From a bacterium (GTDB taxonomy: Bacteria; Myxococcota_A; UBA9160; UBA6930): DNA of 39,410 nucleotides. The stretch is from NCBI GenBank assembly GCA_024226235.1, contig JAAELW010000209.1, forward strand, positions 1 through 39,410, in the 5' to 3' direction. This document shows positions 24,382-34,153 of this stretch, one piece after another. The notes beneath the pieces are model-generated. The model worked only from the letters and a program-made list of their open reading frames with translations, made no database searches and had not been told where the DNA came from. Position 1 is the first letter of the stretch. Each line of letters starts with the position of its first letter. The position numbers were made by a program, and so were the translations under genes.

Positions 24382-24818
24382 GCGGCACCCCCCGAGGCCC
24401 GGCGGGCAGCTCGTTGTTCCAGGTAGGTTCGCAGCAACACGGTGGCCGCGACGGAGTCCACCACCGCTTTCTTCTTTCGTCGCCCTCGTCGGCCAGTGTC
24501 TTCCAGCGCGTTCAAGGCCTCCCGTGTGGTCAAACGCTCATCGAGCAGATCGACGGGCAGCGCGAGCGCTTCGCGAAGCCCTGCGGCGAAGCGATCCGCG
24601 GCTTCGGCCTGTGCTCCTCGCGAGCCGTCCAGGTGGATCGGCAAGCCGACGACGATCCGCGACACACCGCGGCTGCGCACCAGGTCGCTGATCACGGCGA
24701 GGTCCTGCTCGGCCCCACGGCTCGCGATCGGCTCGAGCGGCAGCGCGATGCGATCGTCCAGGTCGGAGACTGCGAGGCCGAGCCGTCGGCTCCCGAAATC
24801 GATCCCCAGTACCGGCAT
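24378..24818 (-). CDS. ruvX: Putative pre-16S rRNA nuclease / Holliday resolvase RuvX (YqgF)
   Basis: A 146-residue RNase H-like nuclease with the family opening LGIDFGSRRLGLAVSD (metal-binding Asp), VVGLPIHLDGSRG in the middle and DERLTTREA later. A basic run RRGRRKKKAVVDSVAA, with the last conserved Asp, closes the active site. YqgF proteins process the 5' end of 16S rRNA in E. coli; a resolvase role was proposed earlier. It lies nine bases after the HEAT-repeat gene and overlaps mltG. Confidence 0.93.
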   Translation of the reverse strand: MPVLGIDFGSRRLGLAVSDLDDRIALPLEPIASRGAEQDLAVISDLVRSRGVSRIVVGLPIHLDGSRGAQAEAADRFAAGLREALALPVDLLDERLTTREALNALEDTGRRGRRKKKAVVDSVAATVLLRTYLEQRAARRASGGAA

Positions 24819-24827
24819 GGGCGGAAG

Positions 24828-26600
24828 CTAACGACTCCGCCGTTCGAGCGCGGTCTGGGCTGCTTCGCGTACCTGGGTGTCGCGCAGGCGGGCTGCCTGG
24901 GAAAGCACGCCGACGGCTTCGTCCCCAGGCAATCGCCCCAGCGCCCGCGTGGCGGCCAACTTCAGTTCGTGCAGGCGCTTTCGCCCGAGGAAGTTCCGCC
25001 GCAGCACCAGTTTCCCGAGTTCCACGGCCGCCTCCGGGCGTCCGAGCTCACCTAGAGCTCGAATCAGGTCCCTGGCATTCTCGATCTCCCGGGCCTCTAC
25101 GGCTGCGTGCAGTGCACTCGCCAGAGCGGGCACGGCCCTCGGATTGCCGGTGGCGGCCAGACATTCGATGGCCAGCGGCGGCAGTTGCGGATCGGTGGCG
25201 GAAAGTGCCCGGGCTAGCGCGCGCAGGGCCTGGGCATTATTCGCACCGTCTGGATGCCCCAGCCGGGCGAGCGCGGCACCTGCGGCTTCGCGTACGAATG
25301 CGTCGTCGCCGCGCAGCTGGTCCGCAATGCCAGCCACGGAGTCCTGGGTTCCGATGCGTTCCGCCAGGCCGATTGCCCGTCGCGCGATATCGCGCTCGGG
25401 GGTGGTCAGGGCCTCCAGGACCGGCGGTTCGGCAGCACTCGGCCCCCGTGCGAGCAATGTGGAGGCCAGACGCTCGGCTCTTTCCGGGTCGGCCTCGGTG
25501 AGCGTACATACCGCCAGGGCTCGAATTCCATCCTCGTCGAGCTGGGCCAGCACCGCGGCCGCACGCTCTGCGTCGGCGCCACCCTCCGCCGCGTGGTCGA
25601 TCACCGCATCCAGTCGCTCGTCCGTCACGAGCTGACGCAGCGCCGCCCTCGCGACTTCCTGCTCTTCCACCGCGCGCTTGGCATCGCACTCCACGGCCAG
25701 TGCGGCCAGGATACGCAGTGTCGCTGCAAGTCCGAGCCCGTGGGCGTGGTCTTCGACCAGGCGCAGCAGCCCATCGACGAGCTCGGCGTAGGAGTCGCCA
25801 CCGGCCGAGCCCTCGATCTCGCGCAACAGGGTGGCGGCGGTGTCGCTCGGCGGTGGCATGCCCGGCCCGGATTCCGTGGTGTCGCCGCTGCTCTCGCCCA
25901 GCGGTAGCGCGACGGGTTGCGTGTCCTCAGGTCCCGATTCGTCACGATCCAGTGCTGCGATCGACGGGTTCGGGAGGGTCTGCTCTGTGTCGCTCCCAGG
26001 GTGATCCCCCTCGAAGGGTTCGGTGATCGGGTCGGTGGGCTCGCCAGTCTGCTCGACGATGTTCTCGAGCGTCGGGGCATCGTCCTCTGCCAGAGGCAGC
26101 TCCGCGGGTTGTAGCGCCGGCGTCTGTTCACAGGCGATTGGTTCTTTCGGGACCGGGAGCCCCGGAGCATCATCGGGCGTCTCGATGTGCACACCTTCGG
26201 GCACCCGGCGGGCGAGCGCGGGCCCTGCACCGCCTTCCTGGGAGACGGTTTGGTTGGGCAGCGCCAGCACCTCGACCAGCCCGGCCATTGCGTCCCCGTC
26301 CGCATCCGGCTCGACCCGCAGGCGCCAGACTCCCCGCGCCAGCCAGTCGGCCAGCGGTGCGGCCAGCCGCCCGTCGATCGGCACACTCGTCCCGCCCTGC
26401 TCGAGCCGGCCGGATTCGATGGTCAGCTCGAGTGGCCCATGCCGTTGAAGATCGGCGAGCCAGACACGGCGGGTGTGCTCGAAGACTGGCCCCAGACGCG
26501 GATCGCCCGGCTCGAAGTAGCTACGGGCCTTCACGACACGGGCCAGCTCGAGCAAGAGCGAAACCAGCTCGGGCGCACTGCGAGGTTCGGTGGCGGACAT
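24828..26600 (-). CDS. HEAT-repeat protein with acidic linker
   Basis: A protein of about 590 residues. The first 110 form a small domain (LLLELARVVKARSYFEPGDPRL, then WRLRVEPDADGDAMAGLVEVL) with no family I can name. An acidic Pro/Thr-rich disordered linker (about 130-260) follows. The remainder is a run of helical HEAT/armadillo-type repeats, for example VREAAGAALARLGHPDGA, PQLPPLAIECLAATGNPRAVPALASAL and VREAAQTALERRSR. HEAT arrays bind proteins or nucleic acids; the partner is unknown. The start at 26600 (MSATEPRSAPE) is chosen because upstream residues look random; an in-frame ATG at 26639 is possible. It heads the minus-strand operon with ruvX and mltG and is divergent from pgpA. Confidence 0.8.
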   Translation of the reverse strand: MSATEPRSAPELVSLLLELARVVKARSYFEPGDPRLGPVFEHTRRVWLADLQRHGPLELTIESGRLEQGGTSVPIDGRLAAPLADWLARGVWRLRVEPDADGDAMAGLVEVLALPNQTVSQEGGAGPALARRVPEGVHIETPDDAPGLPVPKEPIACEQTPALQPAELPLAEDDAPTLENIVEQTGEPTDPITEPFEGDHPGSDTEQTLPNPSIAALDRDESGPEDTQPVALPLGESSGDTTESGPGMPPPSDTAATLLREIEGSAGGDSYAELVDGLLRLVEDHAHGLGLAATLRILAALAVECDAKRAVEEQEVARAALRQLVTDERLDAVIDHAAEGGADAERAAAVLAQLDEDGIRALAVCTLTEADPERAERLASTLLARGPSAAEPPVLEALTTPERDIARRAIGLAERIGTQDSVAGIADQLRGDDAFVREAAGAALARLGHPDGANNAQALRALARALSATDPQLPPLAIECLAATGNPRAVPALASALHAAVEAREIENARDLIRALGELGRPEAAVELGKLVLRRNFLGRKRLHELKLAATRALGRLPGDEAVGVLSQAARLRDTQVREAAQTALERRSR

Positions 26601-26728
26601 GATCGGCTCATAGAATAGGCGGTGGTTGGAGTTGGGCATCCGGCTTCGGCCGGTGGTATCGTCCACCGATCGCCCGACTCCCCCCGTCTGAGGCGAGACC
26701 CACCCTCCTCCGGTCCCGGATCCAAGCC

Positions 26729-27295
26729 ATGGGACCCCACGATCGCCGCGCGCCCAGCGCTGCGGCAACTGCGTCCGCACCCGAAGGCCCGGCCCGTTGG
26801 GTGGCAATCGCCGCCTCGACGAGTCTGGGTGCGGGTTTCTTGCCCTGGGCACCCGGAACCTGGGGATCCGCCTTTGCATTGCTGATTTTCGTGTTATTTT
26901 CGCCTATGCCTGTCTGGTTGCTGGTAACCAGCGGGTTGGCGCTCTGCGCATTGGGGGTCTGGTCGGCGGACGTGAGCGAGGCGGTGTTCGAGCAGGCGGA
27001 TGATGGGCGTATCGTGATCGACGAGGTGGTCGGGCAGCTGTTGGCTCTGGCTCCGCTGCGCGTGGTTTTCGGTCCGGAGCGGGCGGGCCAGGAAATATTC
27101 TGGCTCGTGACCGGATTCGTCGCATTCCGGGTGTTGGATATTGCCAAGCCGGGGCCCGTGGGATGGGTCGAGCGGCATACCTCGGGAGGCTTTGGTGTGA
27201 TGGCGGACGATGTGGTGGCTGGAGTGATCGCAGCCCTCGCGTTGGTGCTGGCGTTGTTTGCCACCGGTCTGGTCTCCACAGGGAACATCGGATGA
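26729..27295 (+). CDS. pgpA: Phosphatidylglycerophosphatase A
   Basis: A 188-residue inner-membrane phosphatase making phosphatidylglycerol from its phosphate. Conserved blocks are PWAPGTWGS near residue 40, DDGRIVIDEVVGQ (catalytic acidic residues), FRVLDIAKPGPVGWVE and GVMADDVVAG, with hydrophobic helices between them. The Ala/Pro-rich first 25 residues are not typical, so a later start is possible. It overlaps cinA by four bases (ATGA) and heads the pgpA-cinA-thpR-recA operon. The 128 bases upstream, shared with the divergent HEAT gene, should hold its promoter, but no clear -35/-10 pair is visible. Confidence 0.93.
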   Translation: MGPHDRRAPSAAATASAPEGPARWVAIAASTSLGAGFLPWAPGTWGSAFALLIFVLFSPMPVWLLVTSGLALCALGVWSADVSEAVFEQADDGRIVIDEVVGQLLALAPLRVVFGPERAGQEIFWLVTGFVAFRVLDIAKPGPVGWVERHTSGGFGVMADDVVAGVIAALALVLALFATGLVSTGNIG

Positions 27296-28614
27296 TCGCC
27301 GAGGTGCTGACCATCGGTGACGAATTGTTGCGTGGCGAGATCGTCGACTCGAACAAATCGTTCCTCTCCGAACGCCTGCTGCGCATCGATGTCCACACCC
27401 GCTTCCAGGCGTCGGTCTGTGATACCCCAGCGGATATGACCGATGCGTTCCTGCGCGCCGCCAGTCGGTCGGATGTCGTGCTCGTTTCCGGCGGACTCGG
27501 GCCGACCCGGGATGATGTCACCCTCGAGGTACTGGCCAAGACCTTCGGGTTCGAGCTGAAACTGCACGAGCCTTCGCTTCGGGCTCTCGAGGCCTTTTTC
27601 GAGCGCTTCGGTCGCAAGATGGCCGAGAGCAACGTCAAGCAGGTCCTACTTCCCGAAGGTTCCGAGGCGCTGCCCAATCCGGTCGGTACGGCGCCCGGTT
27701 GCTTGCTCGAGGCCGAGGACACGCTCTTCTTCTGCATGCCCGGGGTGCCGCGGGAGCTCTACCAGATGATGGACGAGCAGGTGATCCCCCGGATCGCCGC
27801 GCGGGCGACGGGGAAAGGCGGCGTGGTGCGCTCCACGTTGCTCCGCACCTTCGGGATTGGGGAGTCGAGTCTGGAGGATGAGCTCGCGGACGTGGCTCGG
27901 GACGAGCACGTGAGCCTGGGCTTCCGCACCAGCTTTCCGGACAACTTCCTGCGGCCGATCGCCCGGGGGGCTAGTGTGGCCGAGGCGGACGAACGACTGG
28001 CGAGGCTGTGCGCGTCGATTCGCGATCGACTCGGCGCCCTGGTGTACAGCGAGGGTGAGGACCAGAGCCTTGAGGCGGTCGTCGTCGGCGGGCTGGTGGA
28101 GCGCGGCCTGCGCATCGCTACCGCGGAGAGCTGCACCGGCGGGTTGATCGGCGCCAAGCTCACCGCGGTGCCCGGCTCTTCGGCTACCTATCTGGGTGGC
28201 GTGACCGCCTACGCGAACGAGGCGAAGGTGGCGCATCTGGGCGTAGCGACCGAACTGCTCGAGACCGATGGCGCCGTCTCCGAGCCGGTTGCATTGGCGA
28301 TGGCGCGAGGGGCACGGGAGCGCTTCGGGGCCGATCTGGCGATCTCGACCACCGGAATTTCCGGGCCGGGCGGTGGCAGTGACGAGAAGCCGGTCGGCCT
28401 GGTCTGGATCGCGCTGTCCACCGCGGAAGAAGAAGTCGCCCAGGAATTCCTGTTTCCGCTCGATCGCGAGCGCCACCGGGTGATCACGGCCCAGGTCGCG
28501 CTGGACTGGATCCGCCGGCACCTGCTCGGTGAAGAGCACGTGGCTCCGCGCTATCTGCTCGCGCCGCGCCCTAAGTCGCCTGCTGCCCCGTTCGGAACCG
28601 GAGCCGCATCATGA
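27292..28614 (+). CDS. cinA: CinA, MoaB-like plus nicotinamide-nucleotide amidase domains
   Basis: A 440-residue two-domain protein. N-terminal COG1058 (MoaB/molybdopterin-binding fold): MIAEVLTIGDELLRGEIVDSN and SGGLGPTRDDVT. C-terminal PncC domain deamidating nicotinamide mononucleotide: AESCTGGLIGAKLT, YLGGVTAYANEAKV and STTGISGPGGGSDEKPVG. In other bacteria it recycles pyridine nucleotides and is linked to competence through recA co-transcription. The start ATG overlaps the pgpA stop; the thpR start overlaps its own stop (ATGA). Confidence 0.96.
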   Translation: MIAEVLTIGDELLRGEIVDSNKSFLSERLLRIDVHTRFQASVCDTPADMTDAFLRAASRSDVVLVSGGLGPTRDDVTLEVLAKTFGFELKLHEPSLRALEAFFERFGRKMAESNVKQVLLPEGSEALPNPVGTAPGCLLEAEDTLFFCMPGVPRELYQMMDEQVIPRIAARATGKGGVVRSTLLRTFGIGESSLEDELADVARDEHVSLGFRTSFPDNFLRPIARGASVAEADERLARLCASIRDRLGALVYSEGEDQSLEAVVVGGLVERGLRIATAESCTGGLIGAKLTAVPGSSATYLGGVTAYANEAKVAHLGVATELLETDGAVSEPVALAMARGARERFGADLAISTTGISGPGGGSDEKPVGLVWIALSTAEEEVAQEFLFPLDRERHRVITAQVALDWIRRHLLGEEHVAPRYLLAPRPKSPAAPFGTGAAS

Positions 28615-29219
28615 GCTTCGGACGTCGACAAGGATCGCTGGTGCGCAGCTTCGTCGCGGTTCCGCTGCCCGAGCCGGTACGTGTCGGCAGCGCGGCACTG
28701 GCCGTCGGTCTGGCCGGCGCGCCCGGGGGCGAGGGCGTGCGTTGGGTGCGTTCCGACGGGTATCACGTGACCCTGCGTTTCCTCGGCAACGTCGCTTCCG
28801 AACGGCTGCCGGAGCTGGGCGAGCGGCTGACGGATGCGGTGGCAGAGGTGGCGCCCTTTTCGCTCTCGCTGGGTGCACCTTTTCTGTTTCCGAAGGGTCG
28901 CCGTGCGAAGGTGATCGCGCTCGGGCTCACGCCGAAGGGGCCGCTGGCGGAGCTCGCGGCTTGCGTCGAGCAGGTGGCATCAGCCTGCGGGTTCGAGCCC
29001 GAGACGCGTGCGTTCCACGCGCATCTCACTCTCGGGCGCATCCGCAACCGGCGCGTTCCTGAGCTCGAAGGGGTTCCGGCACCTGCCACACCGTGGACGG
29101 TTTCCGAGGCGGTGCTCTATCGCAGCGACCTCGCTTCGGACGGCGCCCGCTATGCGGCGCTCACACGTTGTCCGCTCGGCTCGGAGATGCCAGCCGCAGC
29201 GGTCTCGCTCTCACCCTGA
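28611..29219 (+). CDS. thpR: RNA 2',3'-cyclic phosphodiesterase (2H family)
   Basis: A 202-residue two-histidine phosphoesterase (LigT/ThpR) that opens 2',3'-cyclic phosphates. Both HxTL motifs are present: YHVTLRFLGN and FHAHLTLGRI, with RSFVAVPLPEPV at the start. It overlaps cinA by four bases and lies 24 bases before recA, the classic cinA-thpR-recA order. Confidence 0.95.
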   Translation: MSFGRRQGSLVRSFVAVPLPEPVRVGSAALAVGLAGAPGGEGVRWVRSDGYHVTLRFLGNVASERLPELGERLTDAVAEVAPFSLSLGAPFLFPKGRRAKVIALGLTPKGPLAELAACVEQVASACGFEPETRAFHAHLTLGRIRNRRVPELEGVPAPATPWTVSEAVLYRSDLASDGARYAALTRCPLGSEMPAAAVSLSP

Positions 29220-29243
29220 GATTCATCGATAGGAGAAGTAGAC

Positions 29244-30350
29244 ATGGCAAAGAACAGTGGACCGGCGAAGCCCGAGGTCAAGCCGGCTCGTGGCGCGGAA
29301 GCAAAGCGCAAGGCGATCGACATGGCGGTATCGAGCATCGAAAAACAATTCGGCAAAGGTGCGATCTTGTCCATGACGGATGATTCGGTCAACCGCGAGG
29401 TCGACTCCTTCTCATCCGGTTCGGCGAGCCTGGATCTGGCTCTCGGCATCGGTGGCTATCCGCGTGGCCGGGTGGTCGAGATCTACGGCCCGGAGTCGAG
29501 CGGCAAGACCACGCTCTCCTTGCACGCAGTCGCCTCGGTGCAGAAGGCCGGCGGGGTGGCGGCATTCGTCGATGCCGAGCACGCGCTGGATATCAACTAT
29601 GCCCGACGGCTCGGCGTGAGCGTGGAGGATCTGCTGGTCTCCCAGCCCGATACCGGCGAACAGGCCCTCGAGATCACCGATGTGTTGCTGCGCTCGGGCG
29701 CCATCGACCTGGTGGTGATCGATTCGGTGGCGGCGTTGGTGCCGCGGGCCGAGATCGAAGGCGAAATGGGCGACACTCATGTCGGCCTGCAGGCCCGGCT
29801 GATGAGTCAGGCGCTTCGCAAGCTCACGGGCACGGTCGCGAAGTCAGGTGCCTCGGTGGTCTTCATCAACCAGATCCGGATGAAGATCGGCGTGATGTTC
29901 GGCAACCCGGAGACGACCTCGGGCGGCAATGCGCTCAAGTTCTACTCCTCCATTCGGCTGGACGTACGCCGCATCGCCGCCATCAAGGATGGAGACGAGG
30001 TGGTGGGCAATCGCACTCGGGTGAAGGTGGTGAAGAACAAGGTCGCACCGCCCTTCCGCCAGGCGGAGTTCGACATCCTCTACAACGAGGGCGTGTCGTT
30101 CGAAGGCGACTTGCTGGATCTCGGCGTCGATATCGGACTCGTGGAGAAGAGTGGCTCCTGGTACTCCTACGATGACGAGCGCATCGGGCAGGGGCGGGAG
30201 AATGCGCGCCGCTTCCTGAAGGAGAATCCGGATGCCCGGGAGCGGCTGGCCGAGGCGGTCTACGCTGCCAAGGGGCTGAAGCGTGGGGTGTTGGCGAAGC
30301 CCGAGGGCTCGGATGGCTCGCCGGCAGAGGCCGCGTCGGAGGACGAGTAG
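29244..30350 (+). CDS. recA: Recombinase RecA
   Basis: A 368-residue strand-exchange ATPase and SOS co-protease. Walker [10 protein letters not shown] lies at 82-90, Walker [10 protein letters not shown], the L1 loop in [10 protein letters not shown], and the L2 region [21 protein letters not shown]. The N-terminus is extended by about 20 Lys/Ala/Pro residues and the C-terminus is acidic. AGGAG precedes the ATG. With only 24 bases to thpR and no visible LexA site, it is probably expressed from the pgpA-cinA promoter; an internal promoter cannot be excluded. A stem-loop follows the stop. Confidence 0.98.
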   Translation: MAKNSGPAKPEVKPARGAEAKRKAIDMAVSSIEKQFGKGAILSMTDDSVNREVDSFSSGSASLDLALGIGGYPRGRVVEIYGPESSGKTTLSLHAVASVQKAGGVAAFVDAEHALDINYARRLGVSVEDLLVSQPDTGEQALEITDVLLRSGAIDLVVIDSVAALVPRAEIEGEMGDTHVGLQARLMSQALRKLTGTVAKSGASVVFINQIRMKIGVMFGNPETTSGGNALKFYSSIRLDVRRIAAIKDGDEVVGNRTRVKVVKNKVAPPFRQAEFDILYNEGVSFEGDLLDLGVDIGLVEKSGSWYSYDDERIGQGRENARRFLKENPDARERLAEAVYAAKGLKRGVLAKPEGSDGSPAEAASEDE

Positions 30351-30354
30351 CACG

Positions 30355-30394
30355 CCGATTCCGGTGCCGGATTCTTCCTGTGCCGGAATCGGCT
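30355..30394 (+). terminator. Stem-loop after recA
   Basis: A perfect 11-bp inverted repeat (GCCGATTCCGG and CCGGAATCGGC) with an 18-base loop begins five bases after the recA stop. No U-run follows, so it may act as a Rho-type or RNA-stabilising hairpin rather than a full intrinsic terminator. Confidence 0.6.
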
Positions 30395-30466
30395 CATGCA
30401 TTCGGTGAATATCGCACCAGGGCAAACTCCCGCGGCAAGCCTGGTGTGAGCGCCTAGAGTCTGGTC

Positions 30467-32527
30467 GTGTCTAAGGCCTCCACCCGGTCAGCCAAGGAAC
30501 TTCAATCCGGCCTGCTCGAGCTCGTGCATCGGTTGCATGGCGCTCGCGGGGTCGCCCACGACAGCCAGCTAGCTGAGGCCGTGGGTACGGTGGCTCAGAT
30601 GGCCGGAGCCGAGCGCTCCATTCTGAGGTTGATCGACGACCAGGTTCGTGTCTTGGCCCAGTATTCCTGGGCGGCCGACGGCAGGGCTTTCGACCCACTC
30701 AAGGACGTGGACTTCAAGACCGTCCCGGATACGTTTTCCTGGACGACTCAGCGCTACCGGGACGGAGAGATCACGATGGTCGAGCGGCCGGAGGAGCTTC
30801 CTCCCGAGGCCGAGAATGAACGCGCCTTCCTCATCCGGCGAGGAGTCCGTTCGTGGCTTGCGATTCCGCTTCAGGTTCCCGGGGTCGCCATCGGCTACCA
30901 GAGCTTCGAGACACTCACCTACAACAAGCGTTGGAGCGAGGAGGAGATCTCGGCGCTCCGCGTGATGGCCGAGATCCTGGCTTCGACGATCACGCGAGTG
31001 CGTGCGGAGCAGGCGGGTCGCGAGAGTGAGGAGCGGTTCTTCCGGGTGTTCAACGACCATCCGGATGCGATGGTCATCAGCAGGCTGGGAGACGGAGCGA
31101 TCGTCGAATGCAACTCGGCTTGGACCCGGCTTGCGGAATTCGGTGCTGTCTCGGCGACGATCGGCCATTCGATCGAGGACCTGGTGTCCGGTACGGATGG
31201 CGGCGTGGTCCGGAAGTTCAAACGGGCGCTCGCTACGAAGGGAGAAACCGGGGAGGCCGAGTTTGGCTGGACAGCAATTGATGGCAGCGAACGGATCGTC
31301 CTTGTGTCGAGTGCGTTGATTGACCTCGCCGGCGAATCCTGCGCTCTCACCACCGTGAGGGATGTGACGGAGCGCCACCGTTTCCAGGAGCAGCTACAGC
31401 AGGCCCAGAAGATGGAGGCGGTCGGACTGCTCGCTGGTGGAATCGCCCATGACTTCAACAACATGCTGACCGTGATCCAAGGGCATAGTGAAATCCTGAG
31501 CGAGGCGCTGGAAGGGCCGCTCGCAGAGAGCGCATACTCCATCAAGGATGCAGCCGAACGCTCGTCCAATCTCACCCGTCAGCTGCTTGTGTTCAGTCGT
31601 CGAGACATGAACATGCCGATCGTTCTCTCCCCCAACGAGATGATCGAGGGTTTGAAGCCGATGCTTCGTTCGACACTCGGTGAGACCATCCAGATGAGTA
31701 CGGAGCTCGACCCGGAAGTGCCCGGGGTGCGGGCAGATCCAGGCCGGCTCGAGCAGGCGCTGCTGAATCTGGCGCTGAATGCCCGGGAGGCGTGTCTGTC
31801 GGGATCCGGAAAGATCGTTTTCGCAACCCGACGTGTGCGGCTACGGGCCGGCGATCATCCTTCCCTCCCGCCGGATGACTACGTGGCTCTGGAAGTGCGG
31901 GACGATGGACATGGAATCGAGGCCGAAATTCTCGAGCGGGTCACGGAGCCGTTCTTTACGACCAAAGCCCAGGGAACCGGGCTCGGTCTTGCCATCGTTC
32001 ACGGCGTGGCTCGTCAGAGTCAGGGTGACCTGCAGCTGGAGAGCGAGCCCAACGAGGGCACCCTCGCACGCATCCTCCTTCCTGCCGCGCACTCCACCGC
32101 AGAGGTGCAGGAGTGCTCTTCACCGCCGGATCCCATCGCCGTCGCAAGCGAGCCCCTTTGCATCCTGCTGGTCGAGGATGAGGAAATGGTTCGAGCGCTC
32201 GCGCGCAGGGTGCTCGAGACCGAAGGCCATCGGGTGATCGAAGCGTCCGACGGGCTCGAGGCCATGGTCGCGGCTCGCGAGATTCCGGGCGGACTGGACA
32301 TGCTCGTGACCGATGTCGTGATGCCTCGGATGGGCGGGTTGAGCCTGGCCCGGGAGCTGGGCAAGCTCTCGCCCGGCTTGCCGATCGTGGTGATGAGTGG
32401 CTACCCCGATGGGGGATCGGACGCCGAAGCCTCGAAGCTCCCCGCGGGCGCCGTCTTCCTTAACAAGCCGTTTCAGCCAGTGGGCCTGCTCACAGCTATC
32501 GAGGACGCCCGAGCCCGGATCTCCTGA
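30467..32527 (+). CDS. Hybrid sensor histidine kinase with GAF, PAS and receiver domains
   Basis: A 686-residue cytoplasmic sensor kinase. Residues about 30-178 are a GAF domain; 185-305 a PAS domain ([18 protein letters not shown], closing with [16 protein letters not shown]). The dimerisation/phosphoacceptor helix has [11 protein letters not shown] with His328. The ATPase has [18 protein letters not shown] and [17 protein letters not shown]-terminal receiver (about 560-685) has LLVEDEE, phosphoacceptor Asp in LVTDVVMP, and FLNKPFQP. There is no membrane helix, so the signal is intracellular or gaseous. The start is GTG 30467 without an obvious ribosome site. It is alone on a transcript between the recA hairpin and pilT; no separate output regulator is adjacent. 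Confidence 0.93.
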   Translation: MSKASTRSAKELQSGLLELVHRLHGARGVAHDSQLAEAVGTVAQMAGAERSILRLIDDQVRVLAQYSWAADGRAFDPLKDVDFKTVPDTFSWTTQRYRDGEITMVERPEELPPEAENERAFLIRRGVRSWLAIPLQVPGVAIGYQSFETLTYNKRWSEEEISALRVMAEILASTITRVRAEQAGRESEERFFRVFNDHPDAMVISRLGDGAIVECNSAWTRLAEFGAVSATIGHSIEDLVSGTDGGVVRKFKRALATKGETGEAEFGWTAIDGSERIVLVSSALIDLAGESCALTTVRDVTERHRFQEQLQQAQKMEAVGLLAGGIAHDFNNMLTVIQGHSEILSEALEGPLAESAYSIKDAAERSSNLTRQLLVFSRRDMNMPIVLSPNEMIEGLKPMLRSTLGETIQMSTELDPEVPGVRADPGRLEQALLNLALNAREACLSGSGKIVFATRRVRLRAGDHPSLPPDDYVALEVRDDGHGIEAEILERVTEPFFTTKAQGTGLGLAIVHGVARQSQGDLQLESEPNEGTLARILLPAAHSTAEVQECSSPPDPIAVASEPLCILLVEDEEMVRALARRVLETEGHRVIEASDGLEAMVAAREIPGGLDMLVTDVVMPRMGGLSLARELGKLSPGLPIVVMSGYPDGGSDAEASKLPAGAVFLNKPFQPVGLLTAIEDARARIS

Positions 32528-32680
32528 CCCCACCGGCGCGCACCTATCGCTCCAACCTCCCGGAATTGCATTGTTTTTACCGATGAGGTTCTGACGCTGG
32601 CTTCCGCCTCAAGACCCGGGCCGGACCTGTCGAAACGCGAGCTGACCCCCGGCGAATCCGGAAGAGGATCCCTGCGCCCA

Positions 32681-33874
32681 ATGCCCATTCAGCTCGACGA
32701 CATCCTCAAAGTGGCCCTCAAGGGGGGCGCTTCGGACATTCATCTGAAGTCCGGCCTGCCTCCCATGTTCAGGGTGGACGGGGCGCTCGTACCGTTGAAG
32801 AACGGCGAGCGGATCCTTCCCGACGAGATCCAGAAGCTCGCGGTCGGAATCATGAATCCGGTCCAGAAGGCCCGGTTCGAGGAATTTCGCGAGGCCGACC
32901 TGGCGTATGGCATCCCAGGCCTCGGACGTTTTCGTGTCAATGTCTTCCAGCAACGGGGAACTGTGGGAATCGTCTTCCGGGTGATTCCGTTCGGCGTGAA
33001 GACGATCGAGCAGCTCTTCCTGCCGCGAGTGATCGAGAAGATCGCGATGGAACATCGTGGTCTCGTGCTCGTGACCGGGACGACGGGTTCGGGTAAGTCG
33101 ACCACGCTCGCAGCGATGATCGACTACATCAATTCGAACCGGACATCGCACATCATCACGATCGAGGACCCGATCGAGTTCCTGATTCGCGACCGGCGTT
33201 CTATCGTGAACCAGCGCGAGATCGGCGTCGACACGCAGAGCTTTTCGAATGCCCTGCGTGCCGCCCTTCGTCAGGATCCCGACGTGATCCTCGTCGGTGA
33301 GATGCGCGACTTCGAGACGATCGAGACGGCCATCACCGCCGCCGAGACCGGCCACCTGGTGATGAGCACGCTCCATACTCTCGACGCCACGGAAACGATC
33401 AATCGGATCATTTCCGTGTTCCCGCCATATCAGCAGAAGCAGGTGCGCCTGCAGCTGTCTTCGATCCTTCGGGCTGTCGTCTCCCAGCGTCTGGTGCCTC
33501 GCGCCGATGGCAAGGGCCGTGTGCCGGCCCTCGAAGTGATGGTTTCGACCGCACGGGTGCGCGAGTGCATTGGTGACAAGGAGCGCACCAAGGAGCTGAA
33601 TGACGCCATCGCGAAGGGCTTCACCACTTACGGGATGCAGACCTTCGACCAGTCGCTGATGCATCTGGTGAAGCAGGAACTCGTCACCTACGACGAGGCC
33701 CTGAAGCACGTCTCCAACCCGGACGATTTTGCTCTTCGTTTCCGTGGCATCGCCTCGACATCCGACGGCACATGGGACGATTTCGAGGCCGACGAAGGCT
33801 CGGACGAAAAGTCCGAGGAGGACTCCGGGTCTTCCTCTGGCAATTCGGACGACGACTTCATCGAGAGGTTCTAG
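32681..33874 (+). CDS. pilT: Type IV pilus retraction ATPase PilT
   Basis: A 397-residue hexameric ATPase. The N-terminal PAS-like domain has SDIHLKSGLPPMFRVDG. Walker A is GTTGSGKST (133-141), the Asp box EDPIEF, Walker B RQDPDVILVGEMRD and the His box GHLVMSTLHT. The C-terminal family signature is close to AIRNLIRE (RTKELNDAIAKG). The last 45 residues are an unusual acidic Ser-rich tail (SDEKSEEDSGSSSGNSDDD) ending FIERF. Other pilus genes are not in the window. Fifty-odd bases upstream the sequence is AT-richer than its surroundings (GCATTGTTTTTACC), a possible promoter. Repeat copy B starts 31 bases after its stop. Confidence 0.95.
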   Translation: MPIQLDDILKVALKGGASDIHLKSGLPPMFRVDGALVPLKNGERILPDEIQKLAVGIMNPVQKARFEEFREADLAYGIPGLGRFRVNVFQQRGTVGIVFRVIPFGVKTIEQLFLPRVIEKIAMEHRGLVLVTGTTGSGKSTTLAAMIDYINSNRTSHIITIEDPIEFLIRDRRSIVNQREIGVDTQSFSNALRAALRQDPDVILVGEMRDFETIETAITAAETGHLVMSTLHTLDATETINRIISVFPPYQQKQVRLQLSSILRAVVSQRLVPRADGKGRVPALEVMVSTARVRECIGDKERTKELNDAIAKGFTTYGMQTFDQSLMHLVKQELVTYDEALKHVSNPDDFALRFRGIASTSDGTWDDFEADEGSDEKSEEDSGSSSGNSDDDFIERF

Positions 33875-33904
33875 GGGCGGGGGGCCGCTTCGCTTCTCGT
33901 TCCG

Positions 33905-34055
33905 GATCGCGGGGTGGGGGGCGGGCAGCGTGGAATGGCTCGCTGCGGCCGTCGAACGCGCGCGCACGGTGGCTGCCGGTGCGCTGGTGGCGGGGCGCGT
34001 ACTCTCGGGCCTGGCTGCGCTTGATTTCCACGCTGACCGCCCCCCACCCCGCGAT
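33905..34055. repeat. MITE-like inverted-repeat element, copy B
   Basis: A 151-bp unit with terminal inverted repeats of about 32 bases (33905-33936 and 34024-34055), 85-90% identical by eye to copy A at 14460. Both terminal repeats are almost unchanged; differences cluster in the middle. It lies 31 bases after pilT and about 100 bases before alaS, in the same orientation relative to the upstream gene as copy A has to mreB. Confidence 0.8.
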
Positions 34056-34153
34056 GTTCTGTGCTGGCGAAGGGGCGTGGTTGGTGGTGAGGGGAGCGAA
34101 GTGGGGGGGCTCCGGTATCTTCCGGGGCTTCTGGCCCAGAGGGAGGTTTTCTG

